A stretch of 64,000 nucleotides of DNA, taken from positions 1,612,001-1,676,000 of the forward strand of contig NZ_CP139148.1 of assembly GCF_034058155.1 (NCBI RefSeq). Reading direction: 5' to 3'. Shown here piece after piece: positions 1-9,124 of this stretch (position 1 is its first letter; each line of letters opens with the position of its first letter). A program made the position numbers and the translations under genes. This DNA is from Flavobacterium sp. KACC 22761. Its GTDB lineage: Bacteria > Bacteroidota > Bacteroidia > Flavobacteriales > Flavobacteriaceae. The notes under the pieces are model-generated. The model made no database searches, was not told where the DNA came from, and saw only the letters and a program-made list of their open reading frames with translations.

Positions 1-1
1 T

Positions 2-598
2 TTTGGAGTGGTAAAATTAAATTCAAATAATGAAATTATAGAATTGGTTGAGAAACCAAAAGATTTTGTAAGCGATTTAGCAGTTATTGGGATTTATTAT
101 TTCAAGGAAGTTGGCGAATTGAAAAAAGAACTTCAAGGCGTTTTAGACAATAATATCCAAAATGGTGGCGAATACCAAATCAATGACGGAATTAAAGCCA
201 TGATGGCAAACGGAAAAATTTTTAAAACCGGAAGCGTTGACGAATGGATGGATTGTGGAAATAAAGACGTGACTGTCGAAACGAACAGCAGAATGCTTGG
301 ATTTTTGCATAACGACGGAGAGCATTTAGTAGATTATAATGTAACATTAGAAAATGCTACAATTATTCCGCCATGTTACATTGGAGAAAATGTTGTCTTG
401 AAAAATACAACTGTAGGACCAAATGTTTCAATAGGAAAAGGTTGCCGCGTTGCAGACAGTTCTATTAAAAATAGCTTAATACAAACCTATTCTCAAATAA
501 AAAACGCTAACTTAGACAATGCGATGATTGGAAATCACGTTAGTTATGATGGTAAATTCACCAGCATTAGCATAGGAGATTACTCCGTTTTAGAATAA
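2..598 (+). CDS. sugar-phosphate nucleotidyltransferase, C-terminal part (5' truncated)
   Basis: The reading frame is open to the left edge, so this is the C-terminal part of a larger protein; the GTG at 8 is internal. The first ~95 residues resemble the end of an NTP_transferase domain of the glucose-1-phosphate thymidylyltransferase/mannose-1-phosphate guanylyltransferase type (EKPKDFVSDLAVIGIYYF, then VDEWMDCGN). Residues ~110-180 are hexapeptide-like repeats (ENVVLKNTTVGPNVSIGKG) typical of a left-handed beta helix. Such proteins make NDP-sugars from sugar 1-phosphates in the cytoplasm. The sugar and nucleotide cannot be read from this fragment. It lies 50 bp before the TPR gene and probably shares its transcript. 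Confidence 0.8.
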   Translation, partial: FGVVKLNSNNEIIELVEKPKDFVSDLAVIGIYYFKEVGELKKELQGVLDNNIQNGGEYQINDGIKAMMANGKIFKTGSVDEWMDCGNKDVTVETNSRMLGFLHNDGEHLVDYNVTLENATIIPPCYIGENVVLKNTTVGPNVSIGKGCRVADSSIKNSLIQTYSQIKNANLDNAMIGNHVSYDGKFTSISIGDYSVLE

Positions 599-648
599 AA
601 AAAGTTTCAGCGGATTCTTTTTGATTTAAAATATAAATTGTTAAAAGA

Positions 649-1998
649 ATGAAAAAAGGCATTTTTGTAATTTTATTTCTTGTTTTGCTTGGCAATTCAA
701 ACTCGGTTTTGGCACAAACAGAACCAGAAGATATTGCTATGGTGCCAGATGAATATCAGGATGCTTTTTATGAATCTTTGAAACAAAAAGGAATCGAAAA
801 TTATGATAAAGCCATCGTATCATTAGAAAAATGTATAAAGCTAAAACCTAATGATGCTGTTGCTTATTTTGAATTGGGGAAAAATTATTTTTCTTTGAAA
901 GATTATCAAAGCGCAAATACAGCCTTTGAAAAAGCGACACAATTAGACCCAAAAAACAAATGGTATTGGCTTGGAATTTATGACGTAAGTTATGAAACCA
1001 AGAATTATCCGTTGGCAATAGAAACGATTCAGAAAATTATTGTTTTTGATGAAGAATACAAAGATGATTTGATTTCGCTATACATGCTTACCAATCAGTT
1101 TGATAAAGCATTGGCTACGATTAACGAGATGAATGATAAATTCGGAAAATCGGAAGATCGTGATCGTTACAAAATGCAGATTTTGTCACAAGGAAAATAT
1201 CAAAATGCAGAGATTTCGAGTTTGATTGATCAGATAAAAAAGAATCCAAAGGAAGAATCGAACTATCTTGATTTGATTATTTTATATTCAAAATCAGATG
1301 ACAATGACAAAGCTTTAGAAGTTGCAACAAAGTTGGCAAAAGAAGTTCCAAGTTCTGAATGGGCGCAGGTAAGTTTGTTCAAAACCTATTTGGATGCCAA
1401 CCAAGCAGACAAAGCAATTAAATCAATGAACATTATTTTGGCAAGTCCAAAAATTGATTCAAAAATCAAACACAGAACTTTGAATGAATTTTTGATTTAT
1501 ACCAATAAAAATCCGCAATACGCTCCAGATTTAGAGAAAGCGATTTCGTATTTTGATAATGATCCAAATGTTGACGTTGCCAAAGAAATAGGAAAATTTT
1601 ATCACAGTAAAGGTCAATATGAAAATGCGATTAAGTATTATGAAAAAGATTTAAAAGCACATTCAGATACTGATCGTGAAACCAATTTGCTATTGCTCGA
1701 AGCATACACAAAGGCAAAACAATTTGAGCCAATGACCAAAAGAGCCATGAATATGATTGAAGTTTATCCGAGTCAGCCACAATTTTATTATTATGCTGGA
1801 CTGGGAAACAATCAGTTAAAACAATTTAAAAACGCAAAAACCGTTTTAGAAATGGGGCTTGATTATGTGGTCGATGATAAAACGTTGGAATCAAATTTTA
1901 ATATTCAATTAGGAGAGGCTTACAATGGTCTGGGAGACGCCAAGAAAAAAGAGGAATACTTTTTGAAAGCGAATGAGTTATTAAAACAAAAGAAGTAA
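649..1998 (+). CDS. secreted TPR-repeat protein
   Basis: A 449-residue protein with an N-terminal signal peptide (hydrophobic residues ~4-20, cleavage near VLAQ). Several TPR units follow, for example residues ~55-115 (AVAYFELGKNYFSLKDYQSA), ~315-345 (GKFYHSKGQYENAIKYYEKD) and the C-terminal LGEAYNGLGDAKKKEEY. TPRs bind proteins; no enzymatic motif is visible. It is probably periplasmic. It sits in a run with the DUF4292 lipoprotein (3 bp gap) and the EnvC-like protein, which suggests a role in envelope assembly. That role is inferred from the neighbours only. Confidence 0.8.
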   Translation: MKKGIFVILFLVLLGNSNSVLAQTEPEDIAMVPDEYQDAFYESLKQKGIENYDKAIVSLEKCIKLKPNDAVAYFELGKNYFSLKDYQSANTAFEKATQLDPKNKWYWLGIYDVSYETKNYPLAIETIQKIIVFDEEYKDDLISLYMLTNQFDKALATINEMNDKFGKSEDRDRYKMQILSQGKYQNAEISSLIDQIKKNPKEESNYLDLIILYSKSDDNDKALEVATKLAKEVPSSEWAQVSLFKTYLDANQADKAIKSMNIILASPKIDSKIKHRTLNEFLIYTNKNPQYAPDLEKAISYFDNDPNVDVAKEIGKFYHSKGQYENAIKYYEKDLKAHSDTDRETNLLLLEAYTKAKQFEPMTKRAMNMIEVYPSQPQFYYYAGLGNNQLKQFKNAKTVLEMGLDYVVDDKTLESNFNIQLGEAYNGLGDAKKKEEYFLKANELLKQKK

Positions 1999-2001
1999 AA
2001 G

Positions 2002-2784
2002 ATGAAAAAATATATAGCAATTGTATTGCTGTCGGTTTTTGTGATTTCATGTAAATCAAAAGCCGTAGCAGTGCAAAACAATAATGTTCAAACAGAAGAA
2101 GCGCCGAAAGAAGATAAAAAAGCAATTGAAAAACATTATAACAATAAGTTAGATTTTTCGACTTTGAGCATAAAAGCCAGCGCAAGATATGAAGATGAAA
2201 AGCAAAGCCAAAATGTTACTGCTGACATCAAAATCGAAAAAGACAAACAGATTTTAATAAGCGTTCGTTTTCTTGGAATCACAATGGCAAAAGCTCTGAT
2301 CACACCAACTACTGTTAGTTATTATGAGAAAGTGAAAGGTTCCTATTATGAAGGTGATTTTACGAGTTTGAGCAAATGGCTGGGTACAGAATTGGATTAC
2401 AGCAAAGTTCAAAATTTATTGGTTGGAGAAGCGCTTGACGATTTAAGAAAAGGAAAATATACACAAACAATTGTAGAAAATCTATTTCGCTTAGAAGATG
2501 AAAAAGAGGATAAAGTAAAAAAGATATTTTACTTAGATTCAGAAAAATATTTGATTCAGAAAGAAGAAATTTCACAATCGGCTGAAAATGTAAATTTGGA
2601 AATTGTTTATTCAGATAATAAAACATTTAGTCAAGGAACGCTTCCAACGAATATTGAAATTAATGCAGTTCAGCCAAAAGGCAAAACAAACATTAGTTTA
2701 AATTATAATAATATTTCATTTAATGAAGAACTTTCTTTCCCATATAGTGTTCCGAGTGGGTATAAAAAAGTTATAATTAAGTAA
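2002..2784 (+). CDS. DUF4292 family lipoprotein
   Basis: A 260-residue protein with a lipoprotein signal peptide: hydrophobic stretch, then VISC at residues ~14-17, where Cys17 would be lipidated. The body resembles the DUF4292 family, whose fold is related to LolA/LolB lipoprotein carriers: beta-rich, with phrases such as ISVRFLGITMAKALITP and SYYEKVKGSYYEGDF. A function in lipoprotein or lipid handling at the outer membrane is an inference from that fold. It starts 3 bp after the TPR gene and is followed closely by the EnvC-like gene, so the three are probably co-transcribed. Confidence 0.75.
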   Translation: MKKYIAIVLLSVFVISCKSKAVAVQNNNVQTEEAPKEDKKAIEKHYNNKLDFSTLSIKASARYEDEKQSQNVTADIKIEKDKQILISVRFLGITMAKALITPTTVSYYEKVKGSYYEGDFTSLSKWLGTELDYSKVQNLLVGEALDDLRKGKYTQTIVENLFRLEDEKEDKVKKIFYLDSEKYLIQKEEISQSAENVNLEIVYSDNKTFSQGTLPTNIEINAVQPKGKTNISLNYNNISFNEELSFPYSVPSGYKKVIIK

Positions 2785-2807
2785 ATTTGCAAAAAGAAAA
2801 CAGAAAC

Positions 2808-4061
2808 ATGCATAAATTTCTCCTAAGCCTAATTTTTATTTGTGCCACTACCTTTACGTGGGCACAGGATTCACAGCAAGAAAAACTTGAACAGCGTAAA
2901 GCGCAAATTCAGCAGGAAATTAGAGATAATGAAAGAATGCTTCAATCTGTAAAGAAACAGGAAAAATCGGCTGTAAATGTTTATATGATTCAGGCGAATA
3001 AAATTAAGCTGAAAGAGAAACTTATTAATACAACTGCAAAGCAGGAACGAATTTTGAGCAATGACATGTACATTAATCAAGTTCAGGTTAATAAGCTGAA
3101 AAAAGAATTGACTGTCTTGAAAGCTGATTATGCAAAGATGATTTTAAAATCATACAAAAGTCGTTCTGAGCAAAGCCGAGCCATGTTTATTTTATCATCT
3201 GAAAGCTTTTTGCAGGCTTATAAAAGAGCACAATATTTAAAGCAATATACGAATTACAGAAAAAATCAAGGTTTAGAAATTCAATCAAAAACAGCTCAAT
3301 TAGTTGATTTTAATGCAAAATTAGATGGACAACGACAAGTTAAAAAGAAAATTATTGCTGAAAATCAAAAAGAAAAACAAAGCTTAGAAGTAGAAAAGAA
3401 AGAACAGCAAAAATTAGTTAATTCGCTTAAAAAAGACAAAAACAAAATCATTGCTGATACTAGAAACAAACAAGCAGAAGCAAAACGAATCGACAGACAA
3501 ATAGATCGTTTGATTCGTGAGGCAATTGCTGAAGCAAATAGAAAAGCAGCTCTTGAAAGAGCAAAAGAAAACCCTGGATCGACATCTTCAGCGGCGCCAG
3601 TTTCATCATCTAAAATTGCTTTAACACCAGAAGGAAAAATTTTAGCTGCAGACTTTAAAGCAAATAGAGGGAAATTGCCTTGGCCAGTTGAAAAAGGATT
3701 TGTTTCATTAGGTTATGGAGATCAGCCACACCCGTTGCATCCCTCAATTACAGTTCATAACTCGGGAGTTGAGATTACGACAGAACAAGGCGCAACAGCC
3801 CGAGCCGTATTTGAAGGGGAAGTTTCGAGCGTAATTGTTTTATCGCCAATCAACAGAGCAGTTATGATTCAGCATGGAGATTATTTTACAGTTTATCAAA
3901 ATTTAAGTTCAGTATCAGTTGCAAAAGGAGATAAAGTAAGTACCAAGCAAAGCATCGGAAAAGTTAGAACCAGCGGTGATACAGGAAAAACAACCATTAA
4001 GTTTTTGATTCTTCAAAATACAACCAACATGAATCCGGAAGGATGGTTGCAAAACAGATAA
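2808..4061 (+). CDS. EnvC-like murein hydrolase activator (degenerate M23/LytM protein)
   Basis: The ATG at 2808 gives a clean signal peptide (MHKFLLSLIFICATTFTWAQ); a TTG at 2787 in the same frame would add seven polar residues and is less likely. Residues ~20-250 are long charged coiled coil (EKLEQRKAQIQQEIRD). Residues ~290-415 are a LytM/M23 domain (HPLHPSITVHNSGVEI, then MIQHGDYFTVYQNLS). Active M23 enzymes bind zinc with an HxxxD and an HxH motif. Here the Asp is replaced in NSGVEI and the HxH position reads YQNL, so it is probably not a peptidase but an EnvC-type activator of amidases. Role: peptidoglycan remodelling in the periplasm, possibly at division. Confidence 0.8.
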   Translation: MHKFLLSLIFICATTFTWAQDSQQEKLEQRKAQIQQEIRDNERMLQSVKKQEKSAVNVYMIQANKIKLKEKLINTTAKQERILSNDMYINQVQVNKLKKELTVLKADYAKMILKSYKSRSEQSRAMFILSSESFLQAYKRAQYLKQYTNYRKNQGLEIQSKTAQLVDFNAKLDGQRQVKKKIIAENQKEKQSLEVEKKEQQKLVNSLKKDKNKIIADTRNKQAEAKRIDRQIDRLIREAIAEANRKAALERAKENPGSTSSAAPVSSSKIALTPEGKILAADFKANRGKLPWPVEKGFVSLGYGDQPHPLHPSITVHNSGVEITTEQGATARAVFEGEVSSVIVLSPINRAVMIQHGDYFTVYQNLSSVSVAKGDKVSTKQSIGKVRTSGDTGKTTIKFLILQNTTNMNPEGWLQNR

Positions 4062-4092
4062 AAAAAGGGAGCGTTTGAGCTCCCTTTTTTAT
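4060..4092. terminator. bidirectional terminator between EnvC-like gene and CBS gene
   Basis: The stem AGGGAGC / GCTCCCT with a loop of about six bases is flanked by A-runs on the left and T-runs on the right. It can end both the plus-strand EnvC-like gene and the minus-strand CBS gene, which converge here. Confidence 0.8.
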
Positions 4093-4105
4093 TGATTAAA
4101 GTTTT

Positions 4106-4525
4106 TTAATCATATTGTTCCAATAAATATTTAATTACATCTGTCGTGGTTACAATTCCTTTAAGCTCGTCATGATCAACAACGGGTAATGCATGAAAAT
4201 CTTCTTTAGCAAAAATTTCAGCTAAATCTTTAATAAGCATGTCAGATGAAACTGTTTTTGGTTTTGATGTCATAATCTGAGAAATATTCAGCATATTAAG
4301 AATAGCTTCGTCTGCACCTTCTTGTCCTTCAAATAAAGCGCCAAAAGTTAATCGGTTGATGTCGGTGCGGCTGATAATGCCCACAACTTCTTTTCCTTTA
4401 ACAATTGGAATGTGACGAATCGTATTTTTCTTTAATTTTTCAATTACGGTTTTTAAATCATCTTTTTCATTTGCAGTCACCACAGTTTTTGTCATAATGT
4501 GACTAATAGGTTCTCTCTTTTTCAT
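4106..4525 (-). CDS. CBS-domain pair protein
   Basis: A 139-residue cytoplasmic protein made of two CBS domains and nothing else: residues ~7-65 (ISHIMTKTVVTANEKDDL, IRHIPIVKGKEVVGIISRTD) and ~80-137 (ISQIMTSKPKTVSSDMLIKD, FHALPVVDHDELKGIVTTTD). CBS pairs usually bind adenine nucleotides such as AMP, ATP or SAM and signal energy or osmotic state to a partner. No partner domain is fused. It is transcribed alone and converges with the EnvC-like gene. The ligand and partner cannot be told from the sequence. Confidence 0.85.
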   Translation of the reverse strand: MKKREPISHIMTKTVVTANEKDDLKTVIEKLKKNTIRHIPIVKGKEVVGIISRTDINRLTFGALFEGQEGADEAILNMLNISQIMTSKPKTVSSDMLIKDLAEIFAKEDFHALPVVDHDELKGIVTTTDVIKYLLEQYD

Positions 4526-4731
4526 AATAAATTAGGTTGTAATGTTTTATCAAAGATCACAGAATAAAAGTATAAAAAACATGATTTTTATCATTGTTAA
4601 TATCTGAAAACAAGATAGTTGTGTGTTTTGTTTGATAAAATAAATACGTCTGAAAATAAAACTAAAGAAATTTCAATTCGAAAAATCAATCTATATCTTG
4701 ATTTGAAATTAAACCATTGAAATTAAAATAG

Positions 4732-4739
4732 TATTTTTG
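4732..4739 (+). promoter_or_regulatory. candidate -7 element directly before rbfA
   Basis: TATTTTTG fits the Bacteroidota TAnnTTTG -7 box and ends 4 bp before the rbfA ATG at 4744. If it is used, the transcript would have almost no leader. No TTG at the usual 17-23 bp upstream distance is present, so support is partial. Confidence 0.4.
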
Positions 4740-4743
4740 CATT

Positions 4744-5136
4744 ATGGAAACAAATAGACAGAAAAAAATAGGCGGTGTCATCCAGAAAGACTTGGTTGAT
4801 ATCTTGCAAGGTGAAGTGCGAAAAAACGGAATTACCAATTTAGTAATTTCAGTATCCAAAGTTAGTGTAACTACAGATTTATCTGTGGCAACAGTATATT
4901 TAAGCATTTTTCCGCAGGAGAAAGCAAAAGAAACTTTAGAAGCTATAAAATCAAATACAACTCTAATCAAACATGATTTGTCACAACGCGTGCGCCTGCA
5001 GTTGCGCCGTGTGCCAAACTTGGTGTTTTTTATCGATGACTCATTAGATTATATCGAAAAAATCGACAATGCTTTAGCAGGCAAAGAAAACCCTATCGAA
5101 AATCGTGATCTTTTAGAAAAAAGAAGAAAATCATAA
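4744..5136 (+). CDS. rbfA: ribosome-binding factor A
   Basis: A 130-residue protein of the usual RbfA length. It has the family features: N-terminal METNRQKKIGGVIQKDLVDIL, a central KVSVTTDLSVATVYLSIF strand region, and the RVRLQLRRVPNLVFFIDDSLDY stretch typical of the KH-like fold. RbfA binds the 30S subunit and helps mature the 5' end of 16S rRNA, notably in the cold. The permease gene begins one base after its stop codon, so the two are very probably co-transcribed. Confidence 0.93.
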   Translation: METNRQKKIGGVIQKDLVDILQGEVRKNGITNLVISVSKVSVTTDLSVATVYLSIFPQEKAKETLEAIKSNTTLIKHDLSQRVRLQLRRVPNLVFFIDDSLDYIEKIDNALAGKENPIENRDLLEKRRKS

Positions 5137-5137
5137 A

Positions 5138-6337
5138 TTGAATTTCCCGCTTTACATAGCCAAACGTTATATTTTTAGCAAAAGCAAAAACAATGCTATC
5201 AATATCATAAACCGCATTGCCAGCTTAGGAATTATTGCTGGTACAATGGCTTTGTTTGTGGTTTTGTCTGTTTTTAGCGGATTGAAAGTTTTTAGTCTCT
5301 CTTTTACAAACGAGATTGATCCCGATTTAAAAATGACAAGTACCTTAGGAAAATCATTTTTGATTACGCCCGATCAGGAAAGTCAGATCAAAAAAATTGA
5401 AGGTGTTGTCTCATACACAAAAATTATCGAAGAGCGCGTTTTGTTTTTGTTCAAAGACAAACAAAAAGTTACTTCATTAAAAGGAGTTGACCGCAATTAT
5501 CCTGTAGTCAACGACATTAGAAAAAAGCTTTTTACAGGACAATGGCTTAAACCAGATACTTATCAAGTAGTAATTGGTTACGGAATTTCCCGTGATTTTT
5601 CTCTCGGCGTTTTGGATTTTGAAAATCCCCTACAGATTTTTGCACCAAAACCTGGAAAAGGTGCAATCGAAAATCCTGATGATGCTTTTACAAAAACAGA
5701 TGTTTTGCCAGTTGGAATTTATTCAATCAGTGAAGATCTAGATTCCAAATATGTTTTTGCCGATTTAGGTTTGGTGCAGGAATTATTGATGTACAAGCCA
5801 AATCAGATTTCGGGCATTGAATTTAATTTAGAAGAAAATGCAAATGAAAGCGCAATTCGATCGCAACTTGAAAGCATTTTTAAAAATAAAGTGACGCTTA
5901 AAAACAGAGCACAGCTGAATGAATCTTTGTATAGAATGCTTAACACCGAAAATATCGCTGTTTATTTGATTTTCACTTTAGTAATTATTGTGGCGCTTTT
6001 TAATTTGATTGGCGCTTTGATTATGATGATTTTAGAGAAAAAAGGAAATCTCAAAACCCTTTTTAACCTCGGAACAGAAATAACCCATCTGCGAAAAATA
6101 TTCCTTCTTCAAGGAACTTTGCTGAGTGTTTTTGGTGGTATAATCGGACTTATTTTGGGTGTTATTTTAGTGTTACTCCAACAAAAATACGAGCTGATTA
6201 TGATTACGCCAACTTTGGCATTTCCGGTTGTTTTTACAATTGAAAACATATTGATTGTCTTAGGAACCATTATTTCTTTAGGTTTCTTGGCATCTTTAAT
6301 TGCTTGCAGTCGCGTGAGCAAAAAGCTGTTGGATTAA
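5138..6337 (+). CDS. LolC/LolE-type ABC transporter permease (FtsX family)
   Basis: A 399-residue inner-membrane protein. It has one N-terminal membrane segment after IAKRYIFSKSKN, a large periplasmic MacB/LolE-like domain (~55-260), then three membrane segments (~275-300, 320-345, 365-390). This is the FtsX-type layout of lipoprotein-releasing permeases. The start is a TTG one base after the rbfA stop; MNFPLYIAKRYIFSK matches the usual start of the family, so the rare start codon is likely real. It would work with a LolD ATPase to release lipoproteins for the outer membrane. No ATPase gene is adjacent, as is common in this phylum. Confidence 0.85.
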   Translation: MNFPLYIAKRYIFSKSKNNAINIINRIASLGIIAGTMALFVVLSVFSGLKVFSLSFTNEIDPDLKMTSTLGKSFLITPDQESQIKKIEGVVSYTKIIEERVLFLFKDKQKVTSLKGVDRNYPVVNDIRKKLFTGQWLKPDTYQVVIGYGISRDFSLGVLDFENPLQIFAPKPGKGAIENPDDAFTKTDVLPVGIYSISEDLDSKYVFADLGLVQELLMYKPNQISGIEFNLEENANESAIRSQLESIFKNKVTLKNRAQLNESLYRMLNTENIAVYLIFTLVIIVALFNLIGALIMMILEKKGNLKTLFNLGTEITHLRKIFLLQGTLLSVFGGIIGLILGVILVLLQQKYELIMITPTLAFPVVFTIENILIVLGTIISLGFLASLIACSRVSKKLLD

Positions 6338-6507
6338 GATTTCTGGCTGAAAAATATTTCCTATATTTATCGTCTCAAAAAATTACCGCATATGATTGTT
6401 TCTGCCTAATCCTGATTTATTTTTTAGAATAATTAGGATACTTACGTTTTTACTTTTTAGTTCAGTTTTATAAACTGGACAATTTTATCATTTATCCTAA
6501 ATACATC

Positions 6508-7935
6508 ATGACAGAAACATCTATAAAGAAAAGTTTTATTTCTAAAATTTTTACCACAACAAAACAAGCTTTAAAAGGCGACGAATCATTTGATTATACT
6601 TCGGGAAGTATAAAAAAAGCCGTAATTCTATTAGCCATCCCAATGGTTTTGGAAATGATGATGGAATCGGTTTTTGCTCTAGTCGATTTGTATTTCGTGG
6701 GACATTTGGAACACAGCAGTTTTGCAATTCAAACAGTTGGATTGACAGAATCTGTATTAACCGTAATTTATTCACTCGCAATAGGAATGAGTATGGCAGC
6801 GACCGCCGTTGTCGCAAGGCGAATTGGCGAAAAAGATGCGGTTGCGGCGGCGAAAGCAGGAATGCAATCAATTATAGTTGCATTTGCAGTAAATAGTGTA
6901 CTGAGCATGTTCGGAATTATTTATGCAAAAGATATTTTGATTTTAATGGGTTCTTCAATAGAATCAGCCGAACACGGTTTCCGATTTACACAGATTATGA
7001 TTGGCTCAAGTTTGTGTATTATGCTTTTATTCTTAATTAACGGAATTTTCCGCGGAGCCGGAAATGCGGCAATTGCAATGAAAAGTCTTTGGATTGCCAA
7101 TATTTGTAATATCATTTTATGCCCGATTTTAATTAATGGCCTTGGACCAATTCCTGCTTTCGGATTAATAGGCGCAGCTTTAGCAACCACTATTGGAAGA
7201 AGCATTGGTGTTTTTTACCAATTGTATCATTTGTTTTCAGGAAAGGGAATTTTAAAAATTAAGATTCCATATTTTGCTCCGGATTTTACGCAGATAAAAG
7301 CTTTAGTAAAAATTGCTGCGCCTGGAATTTTACAATTTGTAATTGCTTCTTGTAGTTGGATTTTCTTGGCACAATTGGTAGCCACAACTGGTGGAGATCA
7401 TGGTTCGGCTGGATATCAAACAGCACTTAGAATTATGATGTTTTTTATTCTTCCAGCTTGGGGATTGAGTAATGCAGCAGCCACTTTGGTTGGGCAAAAC
7501 TTAGGAGCAAAACAGATTGAACGCGCTGAAAAATCAGTTTATACAACGGCACGATACAATGTGATTTTCATGGCTACGATTATGATTATTACTCTGGTTT
7601 TTGGGCAATATATTATTTCGTTTTTCACGAATGATCAGCAGGTCAAAACCATTGCAATTGAAGCTTTGCAGATTATGAGCATTGGATTTATTTTCTACGG
7701 AATCGGTATGGTTTTGATCAATACGTTCAATGGAGCAGGAGATACCTGGACGCCAACGGGAATTAATTTCTTCGGATTTTGGTTATTTCAGATTCCGCTG
7801 GCATTTGTATTAGCAAAACATTTTAATATGGGACCAACAGGAGTTTTTATTGCTATTCCGGTTGCTGAAACTGCAATTACTTTGACAGGAATCTTTTTCT
7901 ATAAAAGAGGGAAGTGGAAGAGAGTTCAGGTATAA
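6508..7935 (+). CDS. MATE family multidrug/metabolite efflux transporter
   Basis: A 475-residue protein with about 12 membrane segments in two similar halves (~35-240 and ~265-470). MATE-like phrases include PMVLEMMMESVFALVDLYFVG at the first helix and SNAAATLVGQNLGA in the second half. MATE proteins export cationic drugs or metabolites using a proton or sodium gradient. The ~30 N-terminal residues before the first helix are polar and cytoplasmic. The gene stands alone with its own strong terminator. The substrate is unknown. Confidence 0.9.
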   Translation: MTETSIKKSFISKIFTTTKQALKGDESFDYTSGSIKKAVILLAIPMVLEMMMESVFALVDLYFVGHLEHSSFAIQTVGLTESVLTVIYSLAIGMSMAATAVVARRIGEKDAVAAAKAGMQSIIVAFAVNSVLSMFGIIYAKDILILMGSSIESAEHGFRFTQIMIGSSLCIMLLFLINGIFRGAGNAAIAMKSLWIANICNIILCPILINGLGPIPAFGLIGAALATTIGRSIGVFYQLYHLFSGKGILKIKIPYFAPDFTQIKALVKIAAPGILQFVIASCSWIFLAQLVATTGGDHGSAGYQTALRIMMFFILPAWGLSNAAATLVGQNLGAKQIERAEKSVYTTARYNVIFMATIMIITLVFGQYIISFFTNDQQVKTIAIEALQIMSIGFIFYGIGMVLINTFNGAGDTWTPTGINFFGFWLFQIPLAFVLAKHFNMGPTGVFIAIPVAETAITLTGIFFYKRGKWKRVQV

Positions 7936-7975
7936 AAAAATAAGGCCTTCAAATTTTGAAGGCCTTTCTTTTTAT
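7934..7975. terminator. strong terminator after the MATE gene
   Basis: A perfect 12-bp inverted repeat (AAGGCCTTCAAA, then its complement) sits around a one-base centre at 7942-7966, with A-runs and T-runs on the two sides. It lies between the convergent MATE and dusB genes and can serve both. Confidence 0.88.
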
Positions 7976-7987
7976 AAAAATAATTTT

Positions 7988-8986
7988 TTAAACAAACTCA
8001 TATCCTGCATAAACCTGTTCAATTTCTTTCATAATAGCGAATAAATCTTCAGGTGCGTCAGTTGTAACTAATTTTTGCTTGAATTCTTTAAACGAATGAA
8101 TTCCTTTGAAATAGTTCGTATAATGACGACGCATTTCTACAATTCCTAAACGCTCGCCTTTCCATTCCATTGACCATTTTAAATGATTTCTGGCAGCTTC
8201 AACACGATCGATAACTGTTGGAGCAGGCAAGTGCTCGCCAGTTTTAAAGTAATGTTTGATTTCATTAAAAATCCATGGATAACCAATCGCGGCACGACCA
8301 ATCATGATACCGTCAATTCCGTATTCATTTTTATAATGTAATGCTTTTTCTGGACTGTCGATATCGCCATTTCCAAAAATTGGCATTGTAATTCGTGGGT
8401 TGTTTTTTACACGCGCAATATGCGACCAGTCAGAATGACCTTTGTACATTTGAGCTCGAGTTCTGGCGTGAATTGTTAAAGCTTGAACACCAATATCCTG
8501 AAGTCTTTCAGCAACTTCATCAATATTAATAGAATTTTCATCCCAGCCTAAACGCGTTTTTACAGTAACAGGTAAATCAGTTCCTTTGATAACCGCTTTG
8601 GTTAAACGAACCATCAAATCAACATCTTTTAAAACTCCCGCACCGGCACCACGGCAAACGACTTTTTTTACCGGACATCCAAAGTTAATATCTACTAAAT
8701 CGGGTTTTACAGTCGAAACAATTTTAGACGACATTTCCATCGCTTCCTCATCACCACCAAAAATCTGAATTCCAACCGGGCGTTCGTAATCAAAAATATC
8801 CAGCTTCATTCGACTTTTTATAGCATCACGAATCAATCCTTCTGATGAAATAAATTCAGAGTACATCATGTCAGCGCCGTGCGTTTTGCATAATCTGCGA
8901 AACGGCGGATCACTAACATCTTCCATCGGAGCGAGTAGTAAAGGAAATTCGGGTAATTCTATCTTGCCAATCTTGACCATCTTCAT
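7988..8986 (-). CDS. dusB: tRNA-dihydrouridine synthase DusB
   Basis: A flavoprotein that reduces uridines in the D-loop of tRNA with NADPH. Family motifs are present: LLLAPMEDVSDPPFRRLCK, VDINFGCPVKKV with the catalytic Cys of the GCP motif, GADMMYSEFIS, then TVKTRLGWD, IHARTR and GIMIGRAAIG of the FMN site. The frame extends to 9055, but the extra residues are not family-like and run into a palindromic repeat. A TAATTTTG -7 box lies just before the ATG at 8986. I therefore choose MKMVKIGKIELPEF as the start (332 residues, normal length). Confidence 0.92.
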   Translation of the reverse strand: MKMVKIGKIELPEFPLLLAPMEDVSDPPFRRLCKTHGADMMYSEFISSEGLIRDAIKSRMKLDIFDYERPVGIQIFGGDEEAMEMSSKIVSTVKPDLVDINFGCPVKKVVCRGAGAGVLKDVDLMVRLTKAVIKGTDLPVTVKTRLGWDENSINIDEVAERLQDIGVQALTIHARTRAQMYKGHSDWSHIARVKNNPRITMPIFGNGDIDSPEKALHYKNEYGIDGIMIGRAAIGYPWIFNEIKHYFKTGEHLPAPTVIDRVEAARNHLKWSMEWKGERLGIVEMRRHYTNYFKGIHSFKEFKQKLVTTDAPEDLFAIMKEIEQVYAGYEFV

Positions 8987-8995
8987 AATTTTTTG

Positions 8996-9003
8996 CAAAA
9001 TTA
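8996..9003 (-). promoter_or_regulatory. candidate -7 element of dusB
   Basis: Read on the minus strand this is TAATTTTG, fitting TAnnTTTG, and it ends 9 bp before the chosen dusB ATG at 8986. It supports that start and implies a very short leader. No clear -33 TTG at standard spacing was found. Confidence 0.45.
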
Positions 9004-9040
9004 CAACTTTTCTTCGAATTGTCGTGATATTAGGTGCAAA

Positions 9041-9120
9041 GTGACATAGTGACAAAGTTGCAAAGGTTTTATAATCAGAACCTAAACCTTTGCAACTTTG
9101 TATCTTTGTTTCTCTGTCAC
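9041..9120. repeat. palindromic intergenic repeat between the pigment cluster and dusB
   Basis: The left arm at 9041-9066 (GACAAAGTTGCAAAGG at its inner end) pairs with the right arm at 9087-9120 (CCTTTGCAACTTTGT, ending CTCTGTCAC). The outer GTGACA/TGTCAC ends also pair. It lies between the minus-strand dusB start and the end of the ligase gene, and could act as a terminator for the ligase operon. It resembles the TTTGCGACTT-type elements at 25162, 36034 and 38690. Confidence 0.7.
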
Positions 9121-9124
9121 TTTA

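Noticed and set aside
8987..9055. N-terminal extension of DusB by 23 residues
   Set aside because: The added residues are not family-like, run into a palindromic repeat, and would place the -7 box inside the gene.
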